Assembly (NCBI RefSeq): GCF_019578655.1
Contig: NC_063258.1
Location: 8,374,802-8,438,801, forward strand
Reading direction: 5' to 3'
Length of the DNA stretch: 64,000 nucleotides
Origin: Ricinus communis
Lineage: Eukaryota; Streptophyta; Magnoliopsida; Malpighiales; Euphorbiaceae
A program made the translations under genes and the position numbers. The notes beneath the pieces are model-generated. The model ran no database searches and was not told where the DNA came from. It saw nothing but the letters and a program-made list of their open reading frames with translations. Positions within the stretch are counted from its first letter, which is position 1; each line of letters starts with the position of its first letter. Shown here in pieces: positions 1 through 11,557 of this stretch.

Positions 1-1019
1 TTTGACTTTAGTTTATTAATCTTGATTTATTTATTTATTTGTTCATATTTAGCTTCTACTCTCTTCTTCTTATGGAATGAGGGCTTTCACACTATAAAAA
101 CCGCATGCAACCGAATACTTGAGGCTAATGAGCATAACTTCATGAATCAAGTTCTGTGTTCTTTTAAAAAATTTATGGAGTTACCAACACTCGTGCGAGC
201 GAGTTATCCCTCACGTCCTTCCTTTTGCTTGTGTTCTTTGTCTACACTTGTGTTTAAATCAATCTAATTTGATCTTTATGCTTAGTCGTATGGTAGAGAA
301 TAAATAACTTTTGATTTACTTCTTTATTGGATCAGAAATCCTACCTATATTCTCATTTTGTTTGTTTCTTTTTTGTCTTCTTTCCAATCTCTATGTAGTA
401 TGTTGGTTTGGTTTTAAACAGGGAGCATAAACACGATTGTTGGGTGAAAGCGCGTAGAAGCGACAATCATAGACACCAACCTAATGCTTAAAGGAATGCA
501 AAGAAAGAAAATTAGTTGATTGAGTGTTGATATCATTCTCCAAATGATCGTAGAGGAATCTTTTGGAAGAAAGAGGGAACCATGAGAATTGAGTCACGAA
601 CAAATATTATGATTCAGGATTTACCATTAGGATCTCCATCATTCTTTATTCCTCTAGGCACGACGACACATGATGACATAGGGATTGGAATAAGAAAACA
701 TGGAAATGCAATTGATAAGCCTTACTGGTGTCATTGTGGCTTAGCTTTAAGATAAAGCAAGACAAGATGAAAATCACCCGCGTAAGGGAGAAATCATAAT
801 CTTATCACTGAATCTAAGCAAAATATAATGAGGATTGCAAGCTATTTTATCTTTGGGATACATATAATTAAGTAATTTGGTTTGGAGTGTCATTAGATAG
901 GCCCACATGAATTTCCCCTTGTTTTTGTTAAACTGGTTCATAAAATTTGGGATCTCCATCATTCCTTGTTCCTCAAGGCACGAGGACTTCTGATGAAACA
1001 AGAATTGCTTTAAGGACTG
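1..1019 (+). repeat. rep-A unit, plus orientation
   Basis: First copy of the dispersed repeat that fills much of the window. Landmarks in order are a TATTTATTTATT-type AT stretch, a TATA-like box (TATAAAA near 93-99) after GGGCTTTCACAC, the motif CCGAATACTTGAGGC, a U5-like stretch with AAGAAC..ACTTATCA spacing, then GGGAGCATAAACACGA and AAAATTAGTTGAT. The order TATA box then U5-like segment resembles an LTR, but no primer-binding site or coding region follows. Short ORFs here are chance frames. The last 65 bases are a displaced piece of the same repeat before it flips strand. Confidence 0.75.
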
Positions 1020-4000
1020 GTTAACTACTCTCACAGTCCCAAATATTATGAGCCCGCTTAATAAAAATAAGGAGAAATTCGTGTGGGCCTATGTATTAAC
1101 ACTCTGACTCAGACTACTTCATTATATGTGTCCCAAACATCAAAATGCTCACATTTCCACTTGTATTATGCTTGGATTTATTGAAAACAATATGATTTCT
1201 ACCTTACGCACATAGAGTTACATCTTGTCCTACTTATCATTAAGCTAATCCCCAACGCCACTAGTTAGGCTTTATAATTGCATTCACATGATTCCTTTTA
1301 CCAATCTTTATGTCATCAAGATTCCTTGTGCTTAGAGTAATAAGGAATAATGGAGATTCCATTTGTGCAAATCATGAATCAAAATATTTGAGTTCTCAGC
1401 GTTCCTTCTTTCCCAAAAAAAATTCATTTGCAATCATTTGAAGAATGACATTAACACTCGATCAACTAATTTTCTGTCCAAGCATTGGATCAGTGTATAT
1501 GATTATCGCTTCCATGTGATTTAACTCAACATTCCTATTTATGCTCGCCAAATAAAACCAAATCGTCATATAAGACATCAATTAGAAAGAGATGAACAAA
1601 AGGGAATATAAGTAGGATTTTGGATCCGATAAGGAAAGAAATCACAAGTTATTTATTCTTTTCCATATTTGTAAGCATAAGGATCAAATCGAATTGATTT
1701 AAACACAAGAGTAGACAAAGACACAAAAGAAAGGAAGGACGTAAGCAATAAGTCTAGGTTCGCTAGTGCGAGCCTTCATAAGTCCGCAAAGTTCTTGAAA
1801 GAACTCATAACTTAATTCTTTGTAAGGTAGAAAATTGAAATAATATTCTCATTAGCCTCAAATATTTGATTGCATGCGGTTTTCATAGTATGAAAACCCT
1901 CATTCCATAAGAAGAAGAAACTAAAAGCTAAATATGAGTATATAAATAAAGATAGATGAATAAACTAAAGTCAAATCAAGAACTAGAGGGGAGTTGACTG
2001 GTCAATAACTCTGGTAGTCGTAATAACACTCCGTCCTAATATACTTCATTATATCCGTCCCAAACAATAAAGCACTCGAATTCTCACTTGTATTATACTT
2101 GGATTAATAAAAAATAACATAATTTCTCTCTTATGCGCGTGGATTTACATCTCATCCTACTTGATCATCAAGCACAGGCACAATGCCATCGGTCAACCTT
2201 GTCAATTGCACTCCCATGATTCCTTACCCCAACCCTTCTGTCATCAGGAGTCCTCATCTTTAGAGGAGTAAGGAATGAGGAAGATCCCAATAGTGCAAAT
2301 CATGAATCAGAATATTTAGACGTGCCTCGATTCTCGTCATTCCCTCTTTCCTCAATAAGATTCATCTATAATCATTTGGAGAATGATATGAATACTTTAT
2401 CAACTAATTTTCTTTCTTCGCATTTGTACATGCATTTGGATCGGTGCTTATAATTGACGCTTCCACGTGCTTTCACTCAACACTTATGTTTATGCTCCCA
2501 ATAAAATGAAACCATCACACTAGACAAAGATTAGAAAGAGAGGCATAAGAGGAGCGAACAAAATGAGAACATAGTCTGGATTTTGGATCCAATAAGGAAA
2601 AAAATCATAAGTTCTTTGTTCTCTTTGATATGGCTAAGAATAAGTTTCAAATCAAACTGATTTTAATACAGGGATAGATGTAGAATACAAAAGAAAGGAA
2701 GGATGTGAGCAATAAGTCTATGCTTGCTAGCCGAGTGTGAAAAGTCCATAAAGTTCTTGAAACAACTCATAACTTGATAACTCGTAAAGTAGAAAACTGA
2801 AATTATATGCTCATTAGCCTGAAGCATTCGGTTGAATGCATTTTTTAGTCCGAAAGTCCTTATTCCATAAGAAGAAGAAACTATAAGCTAAATATGAATA
2901 AATAAATATAGAAAGATTAATGAACTCAAGCCAAATCAAGAACGACAGAGGATTTGATTGGTCAACAACTTTCATAGTCCTAAATTTAATGAGCCAACTT
3001 AACATAAAACAAGGGGAAGTTAGCACGGGCCTACCTAATAACATTCTGGCCCAAATTACTTCATTATATGCGTTCCAAACAACAAAACACTTGTATTCCT
3101 ATTTGTATTATGCTTGGATTTATTGAAAACAACATGACTTCTCCCTTACGCATATGGATTTACGTCTCGTCCAGCTTGATCATCAAATTTAGGAATATAA
3201 GAGTTGTTAACTAGTCCTTACAACAATCCTTGTGTCATCAGGAGTCCTTATGCCGTGAAGAACAAGGGATGATGGAGATCTCAAATTATATGAACCAGTT
3301 TAATGAAAATAAAGAGAAATTCATGCGGGCCTACCTAATAACAGTCCTTACTTAATTATATGCATCACGAAGATTAAAAAGGCTCACATTCCTTATAATA
3401 TTACAGTTGGATTCATTGATAAAATTATGATTTCTATCTTACGTGTGTGGATTTACGTCTCATATTGCTTGATCTTAAAGCCAAGCCCTAATGCCACAAG
3501 TCAAGCTTATCAATTGTGTTTCCATGATTCCTTAAGCTAATTGCTACGTCATCATGTGTCGTTGTGCCTAGGGGAGTAAAGAATGATGGAGATCCCAATG
3601 GTACAAATCTAGAATCAGAATATTTGTTCGTGCCTTGATTCTCACTGTTCCCTCTTTCCTCCAAAAGATTCATCTGCGATTATTTAGAGAATGATATCAA
3701 TACTCGATCAACTAATTTTCTTTCTTTGCATTCGTCTAACCATTGGATCGGTGTCTATAATTGCTGCTTCCATGCACTTTCTCTCAATAGTAGTGTTTAT
3801 GCTCCCTAAATAAAACCAAACCATCATACTAGACAAAGAGGAGTTTACTGGTCAACCATTGTCCCAAATTTTATGAGACAGAATAACGAGAATAAAGGAG
3901 AATTTGTGTGGGTAAACCTAATAACACCCGGGCCCAAATTACATAATTATATGCATCTCAAATATCAAAATGCATGCATTCCTGCTTGGATTAATCGATA

Positions 4001-4125
4001 GCAACATGTTTTCTCCCTTACGCATGTGGATTTGTATCTCATCCTGCCAGATCATCAAGTCACGCCCCAATACGACTGGTCAAGCTTGTCAATTGCATTC
4101 CCATGATTCCTTATGCCAATCCTTG
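1020..4125 (-). repeat. rep-A tandem array, minus orientation (about three units)
   Basis: Three head-to-tail, divergent rep-A units on the opposite strand to the preceding copy, with internal deletions. The conserved block reading TTGATTTAAACACAAG or close to it recurs near 1693 and 2656, a spacing of about 960 bases. The junction near 1020 makes a large imperfect inverted repeat with the first unit. No credible coding sequence is present. The array stops where gypsy pol-tail sequence begins. Confidence 0.75.
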
Positions 4126-4288
4126 TTATGGAAATCCTAGTGCTCCTACAAACCCATCCAAGTAAGATCCTCTATATATAGGGACAAGACTAAGAGCCAA
4201 GAAGATTAAGGATGCAGTGGCCTTATTTGCTCAAGCCTTGGTGATAACTCACATTATGGAAGAACAAGCCTCAAATAAAGCCCAATGA
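4126..4288 (+). pseudogene. gypsy pol C-terminal tail fragment
   Basis: Short remnant of the end of a Ty3/gypsy polyprotein. From 4181 the frame reads GTRLRAKKIKDA and runs to a TGA at 4286-4288. This matches the basic GP(I/M)TRARAKK-like tail that ends pol in this gypsy group and that occurs in four other places in the window. Everything upstream of pol is missing; the left neighbour is rep-A. It is followed at once by an LTR and then by a primer-binding site, so this LTR has internal sequence on both sides, as in tandem elements sharing one LTR. Confidence 0.6.
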
Positions 4289-4783
4289 GCCAGATTGTGT
4301 CTTGATGATTCAAGTTAGTGAGAATGGGCTTCAAGAAACTTGACTCCTTATTAATTTCCCCTTGGGCCGAAGCTACTTCTTATGTATTTTGGCCCTTGAG
4401 TGTTTTACTACTTTAAAACTCTATTTCTTTAGGCCTTTTTCATTACTTGTCTAGTTTAGGCCTCTAGTTATGTTTATTAGATTAATTCTAATTATGGACC
4501 GCCCTTTGCATTTGGCACAACACTCATTAGTTTGTTTAAACCCTAAGTATTCCGTATAAATACTTAAGGGTTATTATCTTGTAAGACTTTAATTTAATTA
4601 TAATTTGATGCTTGAGAGTGTTCTCCTTCTAAGTTCTTGTGAGGACTTATTGTTTTCAATATTGCAACTTTGTTGATTGTTTATTGATAGCTAAGGGTTC
4701 CTTCATTATCTTATTCTTGATAGATCCACAAAACGGATTGATATTGGTTTTATTCGATAAATTCTCTAGGGTCATATAAGTGT
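4289..4783 (+). mobile_element. Ty3/gypsy LTR (element G1)
   Basis: LTR placed between a pol tail and a primer-binding site. It contains a TATAAATACTT promoter-like stretch near 4555 and a U5-like segment with AAGTTCTTGTGAGGACTTATTG. The left edge is inferred from the end of the pol tail; no clear TG is visible, and the right edge is set by the PBS. Confidence 0.6.
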
Positions 4784-4795
4784 TGGTATCAGAGC
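4784..4795 (+). other. Primer-binding site, tRNA-iMet type
   Basis: TGGTATCAGAGC, the complement of the 3' end of plant initiator tRNA-Met and the usual minus-strand primer site of plant gypsy elements. It fixes the start of the internal region of element G1 on the plus strand. Confidence 0.85.
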
Positions 4796-5950
4796 TTGGG
4801 TTCAAGTTCAAGATTGTAGTTGTTTATTTAGTTCTTCTAATTCTGAAAATTAGTTAAAAAAATAATGAAAAATTCAGCAAGTTTCCTAGTCAAGGAATAG
4901 GAAAAATATCTCCTTGATATATCCTTGATTTGACCGAAAATCTTCTCCTAAACAAGGGAGAACTGATTCGGAAATAAGGGAAAACACAAGATAGGAACTT
5001 TACTACTAAAGAAGATCTTTGCAAAAGAGGAAGCTTTACACTTAGGAAGCAAACTTCTTGTCTCCACAAGGTGTGCCAAATTACACAAGCTAGTTAAGGA
5101 ATTATTTCTTTCATTCCTAACTTAGGAAAAAGGAATATTTCTAATTACTTCTTACCTAACTTCCTTCTAAAACCAAAACATACACACACACTCAACCTTA
5201 ATCGCCCTACCTAGAGGAACAAGACCCATCTTTTTCCCTTTCTTCTCTTGCCTAGCTGGCACCCCAACACCTTTGCTCAACATACCAAAATTTTTACCTT
5301 TTTTCTTTACCTATTGAAAACATATCTTACCACTATACAATACCATTGCTTCTTGCTTGCCGAATTACATGCCATACAGCAACCACCCCAAAAAAACTTA
5401 ATCATTCTTACCTCTCTAGGCGAAACCATTCTTACCCAAAGGCCTTAAAACATAATTCTCTTTGTTACCTCTTTTCTTCTAATTAATATACAACAAAGAT
5501 CAAAACAAAAAAAAAAAAACCAAAACACAAACTCGTTTCTTCTTTTCTTTTCTAATCGAAAACCTCAAACACATAAAAAAACAAACTCATATGCTTTACT
5601 TCTTTCTTTCTTATACAAGAAGAAAAACAAGCCTTGTTTTCTCAACCCTAGTCGCCAATCTTAATCCAAGAACAAAGGATTGAGGTACTTCTTACTTCTT
5701 CTTCTTTCATTCTAGTTGAAATTTCTTAACTCCATTTCTTTCTTTTCTTTTCTAAAACAACTCTTAGTTCTCTTTGATCATTTACAAGTTGTGATTAGTA
5801 AAGTGATAAGTGTGTGTAAGAATTTAAGAGCGAGACGATTCGTGTGAGATAGTGAATGCATTAAAGGGTGTGTGCTTAAACACTTGAGAGGAGACACGTG
5901 AGGGAGTGAATTTTCATTCTAATGTTTCTTTGTTGGTATTTATCATGCAC
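4796..5950 (+). other. Untranslated leader of element G1
   Basis: AT-rich leader between the PBS and gag, with A-runs near 5505 and pyrimidine-rich stretches. No protein similarity is recognisable; the small ORF near 5248 has no recognisable domain. The length, about 1.1 kb, is like the leader seen in the related elements at 30.9 and 45-46.6 kb. Confidence 0.5.
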
Positions 5951-6900
5951 ACACATGATGATGATAGACTGTGGAAGAAGTCTGTGCAAGACACTTTCCC
6001 AAGGATCTTGTCACAGTAGGATAAGTTAAGACTTAAGAAGGATGAGAAACTAAACCGAACACCATCTCCACCTCTACCTAGGAGGCAGAATTGGATTGAT
6101 GATGATGACGAGGAGAATGGCACCTCCAATCAAAACATTGGACAAGGAAGGAAGGATGGAAACTTGGGATCCATTAAGTTAAGGATTCCTAGTTTTAAAG
6201 GAAAGGGAGATCTAGAAGTCTTATTGGAATAGGAGAAAAAGGTCAAATGCGTGTTTAAATGCCATAACTTCACATAAGATAGAAAGGTAAAACTTGCTTC
6301 TTTTGAGTTTACTGATTATGCCAGTGTGTGGTGGGATCAATTAGTTACAGCTCGAAGGTGCAACGATGAGGATCCAATCTCAACATAGGGAGAGATAAAG
6401 AGAATCATGCGTAGACGGTTTATTTCTTCACACTACTATAGGGAATTGTACAACAAACTTCAAAAACTTGTATAAGGAACTAAGTCTGTGAATGAATCTA
6501 CCAAGAGATAGAGGTAGCCATGATCTTAGCCAACATAGATGAGAATATGAAGGCAACAATGCCACGTTTACTTAATGGGCTTAACCAAGATATTGCCAAC
6601 CTAGTCGAGCTACAGCCTTATATAGACATGGAAGATCTCCTCCATGTCGCTATTAAAGTTGAAAAGCAACTTTGTACTACAAACAAAGGTAACTCTACAC
6701 CTAAGTTTACTAATAAGTCTAATTAGGTTAATCAAAAGGGTGGGAGAAGTTTTAGTACCAACAAGTCGGCTTACAACAAAGACAAGTCCATGGATGATAA
6801 AGGTAAAGGGAAATCAAGTGGTTCAGGATCAAAGATCCAATGTTTTAAGTGCCAATGATATGGACACAAGCAAGCCGAATGTCCTAATCAAAGAATTATG
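5951..6900 (+). pseudogene. gypsy gag remnant (capsid and zinc knuckle)
   Basis: Gag structural protein, which would pack retrotransposon RNA. An acidic N-terminal region (around 6076-6110, WIDDDDEEN) is followed by the retrotransposon gag core: KLRIPSFKG near 6178, EFTDYASVWWDQL near 6304-6342, and HYYRELYNKLQKL near 6430. The ORF near 6520 continues with GLNQDIANLVELQPY. A CCHC zinc knuckle at 6841-6882 reads CFKCQ, stop, YGHKQAEC. There are at least five in-frame stops at positions where Trp, Gln or Arg is expected, and a one-base loss near 6510. Element G1 gag is therefore dead. Protease follows directly. Confidence 0.8.
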
Positions 6901-7082
6901 ACAATCATGGACATATGTGATAAGTGAAGCTGATCATAGTCCTGATGAGCCGGACTTAGATGATGACACACAAGAAAAAAGGATGTCAAATATCCTCTTA
7001 ATGGTAAACTCTTTTCTTATGTGACTATGTGTGCTTTGAGTGTACAACTCAAAGTGGAAGAAGTATAATATGAGAATATATT

Positions 7083-7490
7083 CCATATCCATACTAAATG
7101 TACAATTGCAAATAAATTGTGTAGTATGATTATAGATGGTGGAAATTGTACTAATGTTGTTAATGCTAGTTTAGTTGATAAACTTTCTTTAAAAACAACT
7201 AACATCCTAAGTCCTATAGATTCCATTGGTTGAATAATTGTGGTGATATTAGGGTCACTAGGCAAGCATTGATTTCTCTCTTTATAGTACATTTTAAAGA
7301 TCAAGTTTTGTGTGATGTGATCCTATGCAAGCTAGTCATATCTGGTTATGACGTCCTTAGTAGTTTGATAGAAAGATTGTTCATAATGGTTTTACTAATT
7401 GCCATACTTCTACTTTTTAGAACAAAGTTATTACTCTTGTACCTTTAACTCCTAAACAGGTCTATAAAGATCAAATTCCATCACAAACTG
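7083..7490 (+). pseudogene. gypsy protease and protease-RT linker remnant
   Basis: Aspartic protease that would process the polyprotein. The active-site region at about 7129-7150 reads IIDGGNCTNV, where a Ser is usual after Asp (DSG), so the catalytic triplet is altered. Downstream WLNNCGDIRVTRQ (from 7226) and CDVI near 7312 match the conserved segment between protease and RT of this gypsy type, ending near VPLTPKQVYKDQ in a shifted frame at 7440-7476. There is a stop after IDSIG and at least one frameshift. RT, RNase H and integrase are absent; the sequence breaks at about 7490 into an oppositely oriented integrase fragment. Confidence 0.7.
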
Positions 7491-7660
7491 TATGCACATA
7501 AATGTTTCATATCAGGCCACAAGAAATTTTCAAGCAGCATATCATAGGTCTTATTTACACTAAAATGACCCATTAAACCTCCTCCATGTGCTTCCTTAAT
7601 AAATAATTCCCTTATAGAACACTTAGGAATGATAATTGATATTTTTACCTTAAAGCTTGT
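7491..7660 (-). pseudogene. Integrase zinc-binding (H2C2) fragment, inverted
   Basis: Minus-strand frame with the N-terminal zinc-binding region of a gypsy integrase: IRELFIKEAHGGGLMGHFS then DMLLENFLWPDMKH, the segment joining RNase H to the integrase core. The catalytic core is missing. It lies tail-to-tail with the G1 protease, so the two fragments were joined by rearrangement, not by normal transposition. Confidence 0.75.
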
Positions 7661-7945
7661 TTGCTTTGTCTTTGTGTTCTTGTTTAAATGCAAATCTTAC
7701 TTATCAAGGAGTTGATCTATCCTTGTGGCGTACTTGGAATTGGGGTTTAACGGACTTAGATTTCCTTAGGTTCTAATTCATTAATAATCTTTCTAAGAAA
7801 TCTGTCTTCTAACCTTTCTTAGAGGTTGAACCAAATTGGTTCTTGGGGTTCTCATGTTAATGTATTGGGGGTCTGTAGTTCAAAAGGGGTTCTCAAGCTT
7901 ATTCATGGAGGTTCTGTATCAACTTATTTCTCTGCAAGGTAGGAG
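7661..7945 (+). mobile_element. gypsy LTR fragment (U5 side)
   Basis: Shares long runs with the LTR at 11.6-12.2 kb: GTGTTCTTGTTT, CAAGGAGTTGATCTATCCTTG and TACTTGGAATTGGGGTTTAA. The last 100 bases (GGGGTTCTCAAGCTTATTC) recur inverted at 48.1 kb. No PBS follows; rep-A begins at its right edge. Confidence 0.55.
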
Positions 7946-8594
7946 ACTAAAATAATATGTTCACTACCCTCAAATATTCTGTTGCGTGCGATTTTCATAG
8001 TGCAAAAGCCCTCATTCCATAAGAAGAAGAAACTAAAAGCTAAATATAAATAAATAAATAAATAAACTAAAGTCAAATCAAGAATTAAAGAGGATTTGAT
8101 TGGCCAATAACTCTCGTAGTCTCAAGTTTTACATGGTAGCTCAACGAAAATAAGAGAAAATTCATATGGGCCTACCTAATAACACGCAGGCCCGAATTAC
8201 TTCATTAGATGCATCCTAAACATAAAATAGTGTGCATTCTCGCTTAGATTAATTGAAACTAACATGATATCTCCATCACATGCTTGGATTTGCATCTCGT
8301 CCTGCTTGATCATCAAGTCACACTCCAATGCCACCGATGAAGCTTATCAATTATGTTCCCATGATTCCTTAATGGAAACAAGGTTAATTTCATATGGGCG
8401 TACCTAATAACACTCCAGACCAATTTACTTCATTATATGCCTCTTAAATATCAAAACACATGCATTCCTGCTTGTATTAATTGAAAGCAGCATGATTTCT
8501 CCCTTACGAGTGTGGATTTGCATCTTGTGCTGCTTAATCATAAAGTCATGCCTTAGCACCACCGGTCAAGCTTGTCAATTGCATTCATGATTCC
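7946..8594 (-). repeat. rep-A partial unit, minus orientation
   Basis: Contains the reversed TATA region (GCGATTTTCATAGTGCAAAAG near 7990), AT-rich TAAATAAATAAATAAA, and the CATGATTTCTCCCTTACG block. It ends at a head-to-head junction with the following plus-orientation array at about 8594, forming a large palindrome. No gene. Confidence 0.7.
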
Positions 8595-11235
8595 TAAATA
8601 ATCAAGCAAGAGGAGACGTAAATCCATGCGCGTAAAGGAGAAATCATGTTATTTTCAATTAATCCAAGCGTGGGCAAGCCCATGCTAATTTTCCCTTATT
8701 TTTGTTAAGTTGGCTCATGAAATTTGGGATCGTGAGAGTTGTTACCTAATCAATTACTCTCTCATTCTTGATTTGACTTTAGTTTATCCATATTACTTTA
8801 TTTATTTATTCAAACTTATCTTATAGTTTCTTTTTCTCATGGAATGAGGGCTTCAAAATATAAAATCTGTACACTACTTGAGGCAAGTTAGCATATTATT
8901 TCAATGTAATAACTTATGGGAATCAAGTTTTCAGTTCTTTCTAGAACTTCGCGAACTTATCAACACTCGCGCTAGTGAACATAGACTTATCTCTCACGTT
9001 CTTTCATTCTTTTGTGTTCTTTATCTGCCTTTGTGTTTAAATGAATTTGATTTGATCCGTACGCTTAGCTGTATAGAAGAGAACAAAGAACTTATGCTTT
9101 CTTTCCTTATTAGATTCGAAAATCTTACCTATTTTCTCATTTTGTTCGTTTATTTTACGCCTCTCTTTCTAATCTCTATCTAATATAATGATTTTATTTA
9201 TTTAGGGAGCATAAGTACGAGTGTTGGGTGAAAGCGCATGGAAGTGACAATCATAGGCACCGATCCAATGGTTGGACAAATGAAAAGAAAGAAAATTAGT
9301 TGATCGTGTATGATATCATTCTCTGAATAATCACTAACTAATCTTCTAGAGGAAAGTGGGAACAATGAGAATCGAGGCACGCTAAATATTTCAATGTAGG
9401 ATTTGCACTATTAGGATCTCCATCATTCCTTATTCCTCTAGGCATGATGACTTCTGATGGCACAAGGATTGGCGTAAAGAATCTTGGGAACTCAATTGAC
9501 AAGCTTGACCAATGGCATTGTGCTTAGCTTCATGATCAAGTAGGACGAGATGTAAATCCATGGTCATAATGGAGAAATCATGAAATCCAAGCGTAATACA
9601 AGCAGCAATGTGAACATCTTGATGTTAGGACCGCATATAATGAACAAATTTGGGTCGGAGTATTATTAGGTAGGCCCAAATGAATTTTTCCTTTTTATAT
9701 TAAGCTGGCTCATAAAATTGGGACGTTGTGGACCAGTCAACTACTATCTCATACTATAAAAACTGCATGTAACCGAATACTTGATGGCAGTGAACATATT
9801 ATTTGAGTTCTCTACCTTGCAGAAATCAAGATATGGGTTCTTTCAAGAACTTTGTGGACTTATCAAGACTCATTATAGCAAACATAGACTTATCACTTAC
9901 GCCCTTCCTTTCTTTTGTGGTCTTTGTCAACCTTGTGTTTAAGTCAATTCGATTTGATCCTTTCGCTTAGCCAAATGGAAGAATATAAAGAACTTGTGAT
10001 TTCTTTCCTTATCAGATCCGAAATCCCATCTATATTCTTATTTTGTTCATTTCTTTTGTTCCACGCTATCTAATCTCTTTCTAGTTTGATGGTTTATTTT
10101 TTTGGCTAGCATAAATACAATTGACAAGCTTGACAGGTGGCATTATGGCATGACTTGATGATCTAGTAGGACGAGACAAAAATCCATGAGCGTAAGGGAA
10201 AAATCATGTTGCATTCGATTAATCCAAGAGGGAATGCATGTATTTTGATGTCTAGGATGCATATAATAATGTAATTTGGACCAGAGTATTATTAGGTATG
10301 CCCATATAAATTCTCCCCTAATTTTATGAATCTAGCTCATAAAATTTGGGACTGTGAGGGTTGTTAACCAGTAAACTCCTCTTTCACTTGTATGATAGTT
10401 TGGTTTTATCTAGGGAGCATAAACACAACTATTGAGACAAAGTTCATGGAAGCGGAAATCATAGGCACTGATTCAATACTTGGACTAATGCGAAGAAAGA
10501 AAATTAGTTGATCGATTATTGATATCATTCCTCGAATGATTGCAAACAAAACTTTTGGAAGAAAAAGGGAACAATGAGAATTGAGGCTTTTTCCTTGTAT
10601 CTCTTGGCATGAGGACTCTTGATGACACGAGGATTGGCATATGGAATCATAGGAATGCAATTGACAAGCTTGACCGGTAACATTGGGGCTTAGCTTGACG
10701 ATCAAGCAAGATGAGATGTGAATCCATGCGCTATAGTGAGAGATCATATAGGTTTCGACTAATCCAAGTGTAATACTAGTGGGAATACGAGCGTTTTAAT
10801 ATCTGGGATGCATATAAAGAAGTAATTTGGGTTGGGTTATTATTAGGTAGGCCCTTGCAGATTTCCTTTTACTTTTGTTAAGCTGGTTCATAAAATTTGG
10901 GACAAAGAGAGCTATTGACCAGTCAATTGAACTCCTCTCTAGTTCTTAATTTGACTTTAGTTTATTCATCCTTCTTTATTTATTTATTCATATTTAGCTT
11001 CTTATTTCTTCTTCATATGGAATTAGGGCGTTCACACTATAAAAACTACATACAACTGAATACTTGAGGCTAGTGAGTATATTACTTTAGTTTTCTACCT
11101 TACGGGAAATCAAGTTATGCGTTCTTGCAAGAACTGTGTGGACTTATGAAGACCCGCACTAGCAAACCTATATTTGGAGTCAAGGCACGCCCTAATATTC
11201 CAATCAAGATTTGGACCATTACGATCTTCATTATT
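8595..11235 (+). repeat. rep-A tandem array, plus orientation
   Basis: Two complete and one deleted rep-A units head to tail. The block TTGTGTTTAA recurs at about 9031 and 9933, giving a unit of about 902 bases. TATA-like boxes lie near 9755 and 11037. The last unit is internally deleted near 11165 and passes into a gypsy pol tail at 11236. The ORFs of about 100 codons here have no recognisable domain and are not conserved between units. Confidence 0.75.
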
Positions 11236-11557
11236 GATAAGAACCCATCTAGGACAAGAAATCCTACTCCAACAAGGAATCCTAATAATGAAATCTTACT
11301 AGCTGAAAGAATCCTATTCTGACAAGGAGTCCTAATGATATTGGAAGTCTACATGACATCAAGAATTCAAGTGACATTGGGAATCCTAATCCAACTAGGA
11401 TTCAAGATCTACTTCACATCCATAGGACCCAATTACAAAGTCCAAGGCTAAGAAGACAAAAGAAGCTCTTAATGGGCTTATTCAAGACATTTGGGCTAAC
11501 GACACATTAGGGCTTGAAGAGTTGGATTCAAATTCAAGGCTCATTAATCTAATTTAG
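11236..11557 (+). pseudogene. gypsy pol C-terminal tail with Asn-Pro-Thr repeats
   Basis: End of a gypsy polyprotein. A low-complexity part with repeated AATCCTACTCCAACAAGG-like units (coding Asn-Pro-Thr-type repeats) spans about 11236-11400. It is followed from 11426 by DPITKSKAKKTKEALNG and IQDIWAND, ending in TAG at 11555-11557. The basic TKSKAKK motif equals the TRSRAKK tail seen elsewhere. The repeat section is out of frame with the tail. The left side joins rep-A directly. Confidence 0.7.

Noticed and set aside
8878..9183. ORF of 101 codons
   Set aside because: Falls in rep-A and is broken in the neighbouring unit; no recognised domain.
10406..10747. ORF of 113 codons on the minus strand
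   Set aside because: Within rep-A; not maintained in other units, so chance.
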